The position numbers and the translations under genes were made by a program. Shown here in pieces: positions 54,157 through 63,803 of a DNA stretch of 64,000 nt (its first letter is position 1; each line of letters opens with the position of its first letter). The notes under the pieces were generated by a model that saw nothing but the letters and a program-made list of their open reading frames with translations, searched no databases and had not been told where the DNA came from. Origin of the DNA: Deltaproteobacteria bacterium (lineage in GTDB: Bacteria; Desulfobacterota; Desulfobacteria; Desulfobacterales; UBA5852); assembly GCA_020444045.1 (NCBI GenBank), contig JAHLLS010000012.1:100477-164476 (forward strand), written 5' to 3'.

Positions 54157-54172
54157 TGGCGAGACCATCGCT
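54157..54172 (+). promoter_or_regulatory. Candidate sigma-54 promoter of the SLC13 operon
   Basis: TGGCGAGACCATCGCT has GG and GC separated by the required 10 nt and fits TGGCNNG-N6-GC. It lies about 190 nt before the transporter ATG. The 440-nt gap 53921-54360 has no gene. Confidence 0.5.
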
Positions 54173-54360
54173 ATTGGTATATATCTTGCTGAAGTTGGAC
54201 GCGGGTTGGATCCATTGCACACGAACCGGCCGAACACCATATCGTGGTTGTCAAAAAATGGCCGCTATATGCGAGCGTTTTTCTGCAGCCGCAGATACCC
54301 TTCTGTATGACGGAATTTATTTTTTAAATAGCGGATAAACTGCGTGATAGGAAAGCCAAT

Positions 54361-56169
54361 ATGCAGCCTCTGACCACTGAGATGATCCTCGTTATCCTGA
54401 TGATTGGTGTTGCCGTGTTTCTCTTTGTTGTGGAGTGGGTGCGCGTGGATGTCGTAGCCATCCTGATGATGGTCGCTCTGCCGCTGCTGCATCTTGTGTC
54501 CCCCAAGGAAGCCTTTGTAGGGCTCAGCAGCAATGCCGTGATTTCCATCATCGCGGTGATCATCATCGGCGCCGGACTCGATAAGACCGGCGTGATCAAC
54601 CGGATGGTGGCGCCCATCATCCGGCTGGCCGGCAATAGCTCCTCACGGGTGATCATCTTCATATCGCTCGCCGTGGCCGGCATCTCAAGCTTCATGCAGA
54701 ACATCGGCGCCGCCGCACTCTTTCTGCCGGCCATTCAGCGCATCAGCAAACGACTCAAAATTCCCTTGAGCCAATTGCTGATGCCCATCGGTTTCAGCGC
54801 GATTTTAGGTGGCACCATCACCCTGGTTGGATGCAGTCCACTGATCCTGCTAAATGACCTGCTGGTGCCTTTCAATCTGGAACCTTTCGGCCTGTTTGAT
54901 GTGACGCCCATCGGGCTGGCATTGGTGGCCAGCGGTATTGCCTGCTTTATTCTGTTTGGCCGCTTCATTCTCCCCCGGGGAGGGGGCGCCGATAAAGACG
55001 CCGACCAGTCCACGGAAGAGGTAGAGCCACTGCTGGCGAGTGGCAAGATGGTTGAGCTGCATACCCCCGCCGACTTCACCCATTACCGCGAGCCGGTGCT
55101 GGTTGAAGATCTCCGCCGCAGATATCTGATCAACACCCTAAGCATTACGGAGCCCCCTGATTACAAAGTGATCTCACCACCGCTGGACACTGAAATCCGG
55201 TCGGACATCGACTTGCTGGTACATGGACGTTTGGAAGACGTTCACCGCATGGCAGAGCATGAAAACATGCAGATCAAGGAAACCCTTCAGGTTTTTCAAG
55301 CCGAATTCAACCAGGAGCGGGGCGGTATGGTAGAAGCGGTGGTAGCACCACGTTCGGCGCTCGAAGGCAAAACGCTCCGGGCCGCGAATTTGCAGGATCG
55401 CTTTCGTGTAACCCCCCTTGCCGTGTACCGCAAGGGGCAGACGTACCGGGCGGACATCGGTGATATACCATTGACCGTGGGCGATGCGGTCCTGCTATAC
55501 GGCAGCTGGAACCGCCTGAGCACACTCCAGGCAGAAAAGATCTTCCTGTTTACCACCCCCGTCGACACCGAACAGATGCGGCCGGAGAAGGCCGTCTTTG
55601 CCGGCTTCTGGCTCGTACTGGCATTGACCATGGTAATGGGGTTTAAAATCCAGCTGTCGGTGAGTCTGATGACGGGTGCGCTGGGGATGATCATTACCCG
55701 GGTGTTGAGTATCGATGAGGCCTATCAGTCCGTGGACTGGCGTACCATTTTTCTGCTGGCGGGCCTCATACCGTTGGGTATTGCCACCGAAAAAACAGGG
55801 ACGGCGGCCTGGATTGCGAATGCCGTGCTACAGACCATCGGCACCGTGCAACCCATTGTCCTGTTGACGGTCATCGGCATACTGTCAACCGTTTTTACGC
55901 TGGTTATATCCAACGTTGGAGCCACCGTACTGTTGGTCCCCCTGGTGGTCAACATGGCCCTGGCAGCCCACACCGATCCGCGCATGGCGGCCCTGGTGGT
56001 GGGGCTTGCCACCAGCAACTCCTTTATCCTGCCGACCCACCAGGTCAATGCCCTCTACATGGGGCCGGGCGGCTATCGCAGCATCGATTTTATGAAATCC
56101 GGAATGGTCATTTCCGTGCTTTTTATTATCGTGATGATACTGATGATCCAATTAATATACGGTGCCTGA
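54361..56169 (+). CDS. SLC13/DASS-type anion transporter with TrkA_C domains
   Basis: 602 residues, about 11 membrane helices. Duplicated transporter motifs include SSNAVISIIAVIIIGAGL, SFMQNIGAAALFLPAI, GTITLVGCSPLILLND, LAGLIPLGIATEKTGTAAW and TLVISNVGATVLLVPLV. A soluble middle section (about 240-400) carries TrkA_C/RCK_C repeats (VVAPRSALEGKTLRAANLQDRFRVTPLAVYRKGQ), probably binding a nucleotide or ion that gates transport. The substrate may be sulfate or a dicarboxylate; it cannot be set. First gene after the sigma-54 element. Confidence 0.9.
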   Translation: MQPLTTEMILVILMIGVAVFLFVVEWVRVDVVAILMMVALPLLHLVSPKEAFVGLSSNAVISIIAVIIIGAGLDKTGVINRMVAPIIRLAGNSSSRVIIFISLAVAGISSFMQNIGAAALFLPAIQRISKRLKIPLSQLLMPIGFSAILGGTITLVGCSPLILLNDLLVPFNLEPFGLFDVTPIGLALVASGIACFILFGRFILPRGGGADKDADQSTEEVEPLLASGKMVELHTPADFTHYREPVLVEDLRRRYLINTLSITEPPDYKVISPPLDTEIRSDIDLLVHGRLEDVHRMAEHENMQIKETLQVFQAEFNQERGGMVEAVVAPRSALEGKTLRAANLQDRFRVTPLAVYRKGQTYRADIGDIPLTVGDAVLLYGSWNRLSTLQAEKIFLFTTPVDTEQMRPEKAVFAGFWLVLALTMVMGFKIQLSVSLMTGALGMIITRVLSIDEAYQSVDWRTIFLLAGLIPLGIATEKTGTAAWIANAVLQTIGTVQPIVLLTVIGILSTVFTLVISNVGATVLLVPLVVNMALAAHTDPRMAALVVGLATSNSFILPTHQVNALYMGPGGYRSIDFMKSGMVISVLFIIVMILMIQLIYGA

Positions 56170-56196
56170 CCGCCGTTCAGCTCAAAGGAAAAGTCC

Positions 56197-57009
56197 ATGG
56201 CGATTATTACCATTTCGAGGGGATCCTACAGCCGAGGCAAGGAGGTGGCCGAAGCCGTTGCGGCACGTCTGGGTTACGAATGTATCAGCCGGGATGTGCT
56301 GCTGGATGCCAGCAAGCGCTTTAATATACCTGAAGTCAAACTGATTCGTGCTATTCATGATGCCCCTACGCTGCTTCAACGCATGGGGCATGACCGAAGT
56401 GCCTACATGGCCTATATCCGCAGCGCACTGACCTGGCGGGTTCGCGAAGACAATGTGGTGTATCACGGACTGGCCGGCCACATCCTCCTCCAAGGTGTGT
56501 CGCACGTGCTCAAGGTGCGTATTATCGCCGATATCGAAAACCGGGCGGCTGCCGAAGCAGCCCGCGAAGGAATCAGCCTGAAAAAAGCACGGGAATTGCT
56601 GGTCAAAGATGATGAAGAGCGCCGCAGGTGGTCTCATAGCCTGTACGGGAAGGACCCCTGGGACAGCCATCTTTATGACCTGATCCTTCATGTGAAAAAA
56701 CTCAGGACAGAAGATGCCGTGGAGTTCATCTGCCAGGCCGCGAACCTGCCACAGTTTCATGCGACGGAGGCATCACGGCAAAAACTGGAAGACCTGGCGT
56801 TGGCCTGTAGGATAAAGGCGGCCATTCTGGACGTGGACAAAGATGCCGACATTACCTGTGAATACGGCAATCTGATTGTATACAGCCAGGCCGGGGAACG
56901 TGCTGTCAGACAGCTGGAAAAAAGAGCCGCGGCGCTCTTGGGTGAGATTCCGGCGATCAACAACCTGGAAGTTCATGAGGGGAAAGCCCCTGCCGGTGCC
57001 GGTGCATAG
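56197..57009 (+). CDS. Cytidylate-kinase-like protein with C-terminal BON-like domain, copy 1
   Basis: 270 residues. The N-terminal P-loop segment ITISRGSYSRGKEVAEAVAARLGYECISRDVL resembles the cytidylate-kinase-like family, keeping a GxxxxGK core although the residue after Lys is Glu rather than Thr/Ser. The nucleoside-binding region contains YHGLAGHILLQGVSHVLKVRII. The C-terminal 75 residues (KAAILDVDKDADITCEYGNLIVYSQAGERAVRQLE) resemble a BON domain, rarely joined to this kinase. Encoded 28 nt after the transporter. Nucleotide binding is likely; the phosphate acceptor is unknown. Confidence 0.8.
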   Translation: MAIITISRGSYSRGKEVAEAVAARLGYECISRDVLLDASKRFNIPEVKLIRAIHDAPTLLQRMGHDRSAYMAYIRSALTWRVREDNVVYHGLAGHILLQGVSHVLKVRIIADIENRAAAEAAREGISLKKARELLVKDDEERRRWSHSLYGKDPWDSHLYDLILHVKKLRTEDAVEFICQAANLPQFHATEASRQKLEDLALACRIKAAILDVDKDADITCEYGNLIVYSQAGERAVRQLEKRAAALLGEIPAINNLEVHEGKAPAGAGA

Positions 57010-57077
57010 CGACACCGCCAGGCATGGGAAGCCGGTTTTTAATTTCCCACGCGAGTATTGCCAGAAAGGATGGAGCC

Positions 57078-57890
57078 ATGCCGGTTATCATTGTTGCTGC
57101 CGATGACTATTCAGAGGGCCGTGAAATCGCCGAGCAGACCGCCGCTGGCTTGGGGTACCGCTTTGTGGACCGCGAGGTTCTGGGAGGAATATCAAAAACT
57201 TGGAATGTCTCCGAAAAATACCTCCGCAAGGCGCTGGATGAATCGGCACTGCTAAGCGATGTGCTAAGCAAACGCTCGCGGCGCGACCGGGCCATCGTTC
57301 AGCGGGAAGTGTTGCGGCTGCTTCTGCAGGACAATGTGGTTTGCCATGGATTGTGTGCTCATCTTTATGTGCTGGGCGTGTCCCACGTGATCAGGGTTCG
57401 CCTGTTGTCGTCGCCCCCTCTCGCTGGACCGGACAATCGGGAGGATGAAGCTGAAACGGGCTGTATCGAAAAAGCGGGCAAGGGGGATCAAAAAAGCTGC
57501 CGCTACTGGTCGCTTAAAGACCCGGAATCCGATCAGCAGGACATCGGCCGATATGACCTGGTGATCCGCACCAAAGGCGTGCCCGTATCCAACGCGGTCC
57601 AGCTGTTAACTGAGGCCGTTAAGGACCCCAAACTGAGAGCCAATACATACGCCCTCAATTGCCTGAAAGATTTGGAGCTCGCTGCCAGTGTACGGGTCCG
57701 GCTACTGGAAACGTTTGCCAATGTGAACGTGGAGGTGAATGCCGCCACGGTGGTCGTCAAAACCCGATTACCCAAACGGAACCGGAACCGGGAAATTGAA
57801 ACCATTAAAAAAATGGTGGGCGACATATCAGGGGTCTCTTACGTGGAAGTGCATGCCTTAAACGGCCTGCTTTCCAAAGCGTTGCCCTGA
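57078..57890 (+). CDS. Cytidylate-kinase-like protein with degenerate P-loop, copy 2
   Basis: 270 residues from ATG 57078 (AAAGGATGG upstream), the same length and order as copy 1, with BON-like C-terminus (ASVRVRLLETFANVNVEVNAATVVVKT). The P-loop position reads AADDYSEGREIAE, lacking the first Gly and the Lys, so ATP phosphotransfer is unlikely. The rest of the core is retained (CHGLCAHLYVLGVSHVIRVRLL). Probably a pseudokinase partner or regulator of copy 1 (inference). Confidence 0.8.
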   Translation: MPVIIVAADDYSEGREIAEQTAAGLGYRFVDREVLGGISKTWNVSEKYLRKALDESALLSDVLSKRSRRDRAIVQREVLRLLLQDNVVCHGLCAHLYVLGVSHVIRVRLLSSPPLAGPDNREDEAETGCIEKAGKGDQKSCRYWSLKDPESDQQDIGRYDLVIRTKGVPVSNAVQLLTEAVKDPKLRANTYALNCLKDLELAASVRVRLLETFANVNVEVNAATVVVKTRLPKRNRNREIETIKKMVGDISGVSYVEVHALNGLLSKALP

Positions 57891-57911
57891 AAGAGGATGC
57901 CGGGGGGATGA

Positions 57912-58391
57912 ATGCTTCGCCAAACCCGCATAGCGGTCTTCATGGAAGACCTGAATGTTCAACCGGCGGCGGCGCGGTATGCAGCGGCCCTGGCTCAGCG
58001 CATGAATGCCGGCCTATATGTCTTGCTGCTCATCGATCCCGTGGGAGATCGACGCGATACTCCGAGGCGGGCACGAGAACAGTTGCCGGATACGGCAAGG
58101 CTCAGGACCGAGTATCGACTGGCGGTAAAACGCAGCCTGCGGCCGCTGATTGGCAAGCGGGTACCGCTCCACGTAGAAGTCCTGCTGGGTGACCGTACCT
58201 CGGAGTTTTTAAAGTACATGGCCAGCAACCCCGTTTTTCATACGGCAGTTTGGGGCGGCACCGAAAGTGCATTGCATCATGGAGGGTCCCGGGGACGCCG
58301 ACCCTGGGCCGCCGGCATCGCCAAAGAATTGTCATGCCCGTTTGTGGTGCCGCGCGCCACTCCCACCTCCGGCGCCGGAACTTCCTCATGA
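57912..58391 (+). CDS. Universal stress protein (UspA)-like protein
   Basis: 159 residues. IAVFMEDLNVQPAAARYAAALAQRMNAGLYVLLLID is the first beta-alpha unit of the Usp fold, and ELSCPFVVPRA is the final strand. The nucleotide-binding GxxG-9x-G(S/T) section is represented by WGGTESALHHGGSRGRRPWAAGI but is irregular, so it may not bind ATP in the usual way. Encoded 21 nt after the second kinase-like gene, in the same operon. Confidence 0.75.
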   Translation: MLRQTRIAVFMEDLNVQPAAARYAAALAQRMNAGLYVLLLIDPVGDRRDTPRRAREQLPDTARLRTEYRLAVKRSLRPLIGKRVPLHVEVLLGDRTSEFLKYMASNPVFHTAVWGGTESALHHGGSRGRRPWAAGIAKELSCPFVVPRATPTSGAGTSS

Positions 58392-58486
58392 GAAGCCGCC
58401 ATCTCGGCACGGGGAACACGGATGATTTCGTGACAGGCCATTGGCGTATCGGATTGCGAAACCATCAGAGACGAGGAGAACGACAC

Positions 58487-58885
58487 ATGGATCACAAACT
58501 CAACATCATGGTGGTGGATGACGAGGCCATCGTGGGCAAACGCCTCAAACCAACGCTGGAAAGGGATGGTTACGAAGTGGAAACCTTTGGAGACGGGACC
58601 AGCGCCCTTGACCGCATAGGCCAGAAAGATTTTGACATCATCGTCACCGATGTCCGCATGGATGACGTCGACGGCATGCAGATCCTAGAACACGTGAAGC
58701 GCCACTCACCAAGGACCAAGGTCATCATCATCACCGGTTACGCCACCGTGGATTTGGCCCGCGAGGCCTTGGTCAAGGGAGCCTTTGATTTTATCGCCAA
58801 GCCTTTTAAACCGGCAGACCTTCGTGTTATTATTGAAAAAGCCGCCGTTGATCTGGCCGGTGGACAATTGACCACCACGGTCTGA
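58487..58885 (+). CDS. Single-domain response regulator
   Basis: 132 residues from ATG 58487 (GAGGAG upstream); the frame opens earlier at 58250. A complete receiver: IMVVDDEAIVGKRL, phospho-acceptor D55 in IIVTDVRMDD, T in IIITGYA and K in FIAKPFKP. No output domain, so it acts by protein contact or as a phosphate relay between the kinase at 61400 and another component. Confidence 0.92.
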   Translation: MDHKLNIMVVDDEAIVGKRLKPTLERDGYEVETFGDGTSALDRIGQKDFDIIVTDVRMDDVDGMQILEHVKRHSPRTKVIIITGYATVDLAREALVKGAFDFIAKPFKPADLRVIIEKAAVDLAGGQLTTTV

Positions 58886-58918
58886 CCGCGCGTGGGTTTA
58901 CTGATTAGGAATACAATC

Positions 58919-61393
58919 ATGAACCGTCAAATCAATCGAATGCACGTCGACAGCGATGTAGATTTCTCCTCCCGCTACCGTTACGAAACCTTTCGGTCCC
59001 TGTTGAAAAAAAACAGCACGGTGTTGCAGCTGATGGCCGACCTGGAGGTCGACCTGAATTTTAACCGGCAGGGAGGACGCGGGATCCATCGTCCAGCACG
59101 CGAGCTGCTGGATACCACCCTGCTGATGGCCGAAGAACTTAATATCCTGACCGCCGATAAGCATCGCAAGCTTTACGCGGTCCTAGAAAATCTGAGCCAA
59201 CGCATCCGGAAAGAAATGGAACGGGAGGCGGAAATCGACGAAGCGCCGCTGGCTATGCAGGTGAGCGCCGAACCCGCCGATGCCCGACTGGTGGGCGGCA
59301 AGGCTGCCGGGCTGGCCGCCGTGATGCAGGTGTACCCGGCCATGACCCCACCAGCCTTCGTCATAACAAGTAAAGCGTATCGTCTATTGATCGAGGAAAA
59401 CCACCTGGAAGAAAACCTTCGGTTGCTGATGAAAGACCTGGAAGTGGTCACGGACATCGATGCATTTACGTCGCGCACGTACGCCCTGAGAAACCTTTTT
59501 TTAGAGGCACGTGTCCCGAAATCGGTGAGCGAACTGATCGCCGCCCAGGCGTCTGAATTGGACCGATCCGGAGATGTCCGCTGGGCAGTGCGTTCCAGCG
59601 CCACCTGTGAAGATCAGGAGCTTTCATTTGCCGGGCAGTTTGACAGCGCGCTGGACGTCTCCACCGATCACCTGGAACAAGCCTACAAACAGGTTGTGGC
59701 AAGCTGTTTCAGCGATCGTGCCGTAAGGTATCGCTTTGCCAACGGCATTCGGGAGGCTGACATTCAGATGGCCGTGCTTTTTATGCCCATGGTGGATGCC
59801 GATTTCTCCGGGGTGATTTACACCGACGATCCTGTCAGCACCAACGACAGCCAGATGTTGATCAACGCGGTTCCGGGACTGGCCCAGCAGATGATCCAGG
59901 GCGCACAGCCGGCCGACATTTACCGCTTGGAAAAAAACGACACCTTCCGCTTGATCGAATCGGTTGCCGCCATTGATTCACAAAATGGTCAACCGCTTTA
60001 CGAACGGAAGTTGCCGGAGACGGCCCTGCGCCAGATTGTCGAGACCTCCCGCGAACTGTGCCTGAGATTCGGGCATGAGATGGACATCGAGTGGAGCCTG
60101 GCCCAAGATGGCCGGATGTGGCTTCTGCAGGGCCGGCAGCTGCAGGTTCACGCCAAAAAACGCCATCGTCCACCGGACAAGAAAGCCGTTGCCGACATAG
60201 AGGGCGGCATCACGATCTTTCCCGGTCGTGCCGAAGGCCCCGTGGAACATATCAGCGATGAACAATCACCGGTGATTCAACAGAAAGGTGCCGTCGCAGT
60301 GGCCCGAAGCGCCGCACCACAACTGGTCAAAATTTTACCGCATCTGGGCGCGCTGATTGTGGAAACGGGAAACCCGGTCGGCCACCTGGCCACCTTAGCC
60401 CGAGAGCAGTCGGTGCCCTGTCTGTTCCGGGTGGGCCCCGGGATTTGGCGATTCAAACCGGGAGCGGTGGTTTCGGTGGATGCGACCCACCGCCGAATCT
60501 ACCGAGGGTCAAGATGGCCGGAGGTGCGCGAACGCATGCGGACCCGCCTGCTGGCCGAAAAGGTTCACCGGTCGCCGGATCCGTTGTATCACCTGCTGCT
60601 GGCCCTTAATCTGACGGATCCCTATTCATCCGGCTTCAAGGCCAAAAAATGCCTTTCGATCCACGATGTCATCCGGTTCATCCATGAGATGGCGGTCCGC
60701 TCCATGTTCGATTTCGGCGACCGGCAGAACAGGCCGTGGAAAAGCAGGGCCATCGGCATCGAAACGCCGATCCCCATTAAAATAAAGCTGCTCGATCTGG
60801 ATGGGTCGATAGCCCACCGGGGGAAAACCGCGCAGCCGCAGGAAATCGACAGCGTTCCCTTTGGGGCTCTCTGGCGCGGCGTCAGCGATCCGCGGGTCTT
60901 GTGGCAACCACGCACCCTGCGGGCCATGGACCTCATGCCATCCGATTTTGAAGAGCGTGTGATGGGAGGGGAAAAGGGACCCCGGCGACGACGGGCAACC
61001 AACTACTTGATCGTGGCCCAAGATTACCTCAATTTCAATGCACGTTTCGCCTATCACTATGCCATGATCGATGCCGTGGTGGGCCCCTGGCCCGAAAACA
61101 ACCACGTCAATTTCAGGATGCGTGGCGGTGGCGGCGGTGATGCCGGCAGAATTCGCCGGGCCAGTTTTATAGAGCGCGTGATGCGCCACTACGGCTTTGG
61201 GGTCGACCGCCGACAGGACCTGATTACGGCCTGGTTTAGATACCACTCCCAGCAGGCCTCCGAAGAGGTTCTGGAGATGCTGGGAAGACTCATGGCCTGC
61301 GGCCGGCAACTGGACATGCTGCTCACCGGTGACGAGATGGTGAAACGCTATGCGGACCAGTTCCTAAATGAAAACTATCGAGCTTTTGCCTGA
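58919..61393 (+). CDS. PEP-synthase/PPDK-like protein with a novel C-terminal domain
   Basis: 824 residues from ATG 58919. The N-terminal 110 residues are helical. ATP-grasp domain (about 125-430) with VGGKAAGLAAV, WAVRSSATCEDQELSFAGQFDSALDV and DIEWSLAQDGRMWLLQGRQLQ. The phospho-His domain has LIVETGNPVGHLATLAREQSVPCLF, in which H489 matches the swivelling histidine. The TIM-barrel PEP/pyruvate domain is absent; residues about 560-824 match nothing I know, with RMRGGGGGDAGRIRR near the end. It may transfer ATP phosphate through H489 to an unknown acceptor, possibly a signalling protein of this operon. Confidence 0.85.
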   Translation: MNRQINRMHVDSDVDFSSRYRYETFRSLLKKNSTVLQLMADLEVDLNFNRQGGRGIHRPARELLDTTLLMAEELNILTADKHRKLYAVLENLSQRIRKEMEREAEIDEAPLAMQVSAEPADARLVGGKAAGLAAVMQVYPAMTPPAFVITSKAYRLLIEENHLEENLRLLMKDLEVVTDIDAFTSRTYALRNLFLEARVPKSVSELIAAQASELDRSGDVRWAVRSSATCEDQELSFAGQFDSALDVSTDHLEQAYKQVVASCFSDRAVRYRFANGIREADIQMAVLFMPMVDADFSGVIYTDDPVSTNDSQMLINAVPGLAQQMIQGAQPADIYRLEKNDTFRLIESVAAIDSQNGQPLYERKLPETALRQIVETSRELCLRFGHEMDIEWSLAQDGRMWLLQGRQLQVHAKKRHRPPDKKAVADIEGGITIFPGRAEGPVEHISDEQSPVIQQKGAVAVARSAAPQLVKILPHLGALIVETGNPVGHLATLAREQSVPCLFRVGPGIWRFKPGAVVSVDATHRRIYRGSRWPEVRERMRTRLLAEKVHRSPDPLYHLLLALNLTDPYSSGFKAKKCLSIHDVIRFIHEMAVRSMFDFGDRQNRPWKSRAIGIETPIPIKIKLLDLDGSIAHRGKTAQPQEIDSVPFGALWRGVSDPRVLWQPRTLRAMDLMPSDFEERVMGGEKGPRRRRATNYLIVAQDYLNFNARFAYHYAMIDAVVGPWPENNHVNFRMRGGGGGDAGRIRRASFIERVMRHYGFGVDRRQDLITAWFRYHSQQASEEVLEMLGRLMACGRQLDMLLTGDEMVKRYADQFLNENYRAFA

Positions 61394-61399
61394 ACCGCC

Positions 61400-63037
61400 A
61401 TGGTAAAACGCCCCGCCAATCTGCCAGAGTCTGGAAACGGCGTGTCCGATGCCTCTTTGGGCGTGGTGTCCGCTTACGCGGGCATTGATGGACCAGACCC
61501 CGTTGTCTTGGCGGCCGATAACGCCAGTCGGCCGTCACGCGAAGATTCGCGACCCAAAATCAGTATCCGATTCCGCCTGATCCTGGCTTTTTTTCTGATT
61601 TTTGCGTTGTGCGCCGGTATTTCGGTATGGATCATCTATTCTCAGGCCGCGCTTCAGCACAAGATCCGGTTTCTGGAAATCGCCGATGGCTACATGCGCG
61701 AAATTCAACAGGTACGACGGTATGAAAAAAATTATCTGCTCTACAAGACCAACCTTCAGGATGCCATTTCCCATTTGCATCAGGCCCAGAAAACCATCCA
61801 GGATAACCACGACCATCTGACCAGGGTGATTGCCCAGGAGCATTTCGACACCCTCCTGCGCGGAACACAGGTCTATGAGCAGTTGCTGGACCGGATCGCA
61901 GACCCTGGAAGCGGTGCACAAGCCGATGCCATCGAGAGCCGCCTGCGGAGCCAGGGGGCCCAGATGATTGCCATGGCCACCGACTTTGTCGAAAGAGAGC
62001 GACAGGCGGTGGACAGGACGTTCAGTCTGGTTAAAAGGGTGACATTTGCCTTTTTGGGCGTTCTCATGATCATCATGATTCTGATCGCCCTTTTTATCAA
62101 CCACGAGATCTTAAAAAGCCTCATTCGTTTCCAAGGTTACACCGATCGCATTGCCGCTGGTGATTTTACGCGAATTCGTCCGGCCCGCAAGTTTCAAGAC
62201 GAGTTTACCAAGCTGGCGATGGCGGTCAATCACATGATCGACGAGCTTGAAAAACGCCAGAAGATCCTGGTCGAGAGCCATAAGATGCGAGCCATCGGCA
62301 ACCTGGTGGCCGGTGTCGCCCACGAGCTCAATAACCCGCTCAACAATATTCTGCTTACGGCGGCCTCCCTTCAGGAGGATTACGACGCCTATCCGGAAAC
62401 CGAAAAACTGGAGATGATTGACGATGTGATCAGTGAGACCGATCGGGCTCAGAAGATCGTGCGCAACCTGTTGGATTTTGCCCGTGAAAGTGAAACCCGC
62501 ATACGCCGCCTGGATGTGAAGCGAACGCTGGAAAAAGCCATCTCCTTGGTGTCCAATCAGGTGCGCATCGCTAAAATTCACATGGAAACATCTATCCCGG
62601 ACGATTTGCCTCCCGTGCACGGTGACGACCAGCTGCTGAACCAAGTGTTCGTCAACCTGATTCTCAATGCCGTGGATGTGCTGCCGGAAGAAAAAGGGTT
62701 TATTTCCATCTCCATCGATAAGGCGCGCAAGGACGGCTACCTGACTGTGAATATTTCCGATAACGGACCCGGCATGCCGGAGCACATCTGCAAACGGATC
62801 TTCGAGCCTTTTTTTACCACCAAGGCTGAAGGCAAGGGAACTGGGTTGGGCCTGTCGGTTTCACGCGGCATCATTCAGCAGTTGGGGGGGTTCATCGAGG
62901 TGGAAAGCGTGGTGGATACCGGCACCACATTCAGCGTTTTTTTACCGACCACCCACATTCCTTTCAAACCGGGCTCGGAGCGAAAGACCTCAGAACCACA
63001 GGAAAACAGTCGGAATGCAGCAGGGGATGTTGTATAG
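61400..63037 (+). CDS. Membrane sensor histidine kinase
   Basis: 545 residues, 6 nt after the PEP-synthase-like gene. First membrane helix about 57-78 ([20 protein letters not shown]), an all-helical periplasmic sensor (4-helix type, [11 protein letters not shown] to ERQAVDRTF), second helix about 215-235, HAMP ([20 protein letters not shown]), phospho-acceptor helix [16 protein letters not shown] (H308) and ATPase with [17 protein letters not shown] and [12 protein letters not shown]. Likely the kinase for the NtrC-like regulator at 52568 and/or the lone receiver at 58487. Confidence 0.92.
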   Translation: MVKRPANLPESGNGVSDASLGVVSAYAGIDGPDPVVLAADNASRPSREDSRPKISIRFRLILAFFLIFALCAGISVWIIYSQAALQHKIRFLEIADGYMREIQQVRRYEKNYLLYKTNLQDAISHLHQAQKTIQDNHDHLTRVIAQEHFDTLLRGTQVYEQLLDRIADPGSGAQADAIESRLRSQGAQMIAMATDFVERERQAVDRTFSLVKRVTFAFLGVLMIIMILIALFINHEILKSLIRFQGYTDRIAAGDFTRIRPARKFQDEFTKLAMAVNHMIDELEKRQKILVESHKMRAIGNLVAGVAHELNNPLNNILLTAASLQEDYDAYPETEKLEMIDDVISETDRAQKIVRNLLDFARESETRIRRLDVKRTLEKAISLVSNQVRIAKIHMETSIPDDLPPVHGDDQLLNQVFVNLILNAVDVLPEEKGFISISIDKARKDGYLTVNISDNGPGMPEHICKRIFEPFFTTKAEGKGTGLGLSVSRGIIQQLGGFIEVESVVDTGTTFSVFLPTTHIPFKPGSERKTSEPQENSRNAAGDVV

Positions 63038-63195
63038 TGTTCACCAAACGCAGCGTTTTTTTGTTTGATTGATTTCGCCGGTCGCGCCGGGTCGCGGGTC
63101 GGGCCTCGCTAACCTCTCAAAAATGCAACCCTTTCCTTCCAAAGGCAGGTGTTTTCCGGCCTTAAACCGCTATTTTGAGCAGGAAAATGAACGTT

Positions 63196-63531
63196 TTAAG
63201 CTGTAATGGGTCCTGGCAATTCCCAGCCGGCCTTTGTTTCGCGATGCTTGCGCCCTCGCACCAAATACCCCAACTTCATCCTGATGGTTTCGACAGGTGG
63301 CCTGCTTTCCACCACAACGCTTTCCGTCCATCGGGTCTCCCGCTGATGATTTCCCACGTGTAACGCCGCTTCTACCCATGATGCATGAGCAGCAGAATAA
63401 CCATTGTCGCCGATAGAACCAGCCAGGTCACGCGGGCGTCCCTGATCGATCAGGCGATATATTGGCCGAGGATATTGCATTTCGGTGCTGAAAATCGTGG
63501 TTGAAGGACGGTATGGCGCTCTGTTGGGCAA
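63196..63531 (-). pseudogene. Remnant of a REP-associated (IS200-like) transposase C-terminus
   Basis: The frame contains YRLIDQGRPRDLAGSIGDNGY, AHASWVEAALHVGNHQRETRWTESVVVESR and IRMKLGYLVRGRK, which resemble the C-terminal extension of RAYT transposases. The catalytic HUH and Tyr half is missing and no ATG start exists. The flanking DNA 63038-63195 and 63532-63566 shows nothing else. Assignment rests on remembered family patterns. Confidence 0.45.
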
Positions 63532-63566
63532 CTTTTCTAGATGAAAGGCGACCTGGGGTGATGCGC

Positions 63567-63803
63567 TTACCAGATGGTCCGAATCGGATACTGCCGGATC
63601 ATCTCATCGGGTGTCAACAAAACAAGGCCATGGATGAGAGCTTGGCAGACCAAGATGCGGTCGAAGGGATCCTTGTGCAAATCCGGTAATTTGGAAAGCT
63701 GGGATGCAGCTTCTTCCTCCAAGGCCAGGGGCGCAATACCATGACCGGAACGCATTGCTGGAATAAACCGATCGGGCGTTTCGGGAAACGGCAACCAGAT
63801 CAT
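63567..63803 (-). pseudogene. Truncated VapC-type PIN-domain toxin
   Basis: The frame encodes only the C-terminal half of a PIN domain: ETPDRFIPAMRSGHGIAPL and LPDLHKDPFDRILVCQALIHGLVLLTPDEMI, ending YPIRTIW. The N-terminal part, with the first catalytic Asp and the Glu of the metal site, is absent, so RNase activity is not expected. It overlaps the antitoxin frame out of register, indicating an internal deletion. Confidence 0.7.
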
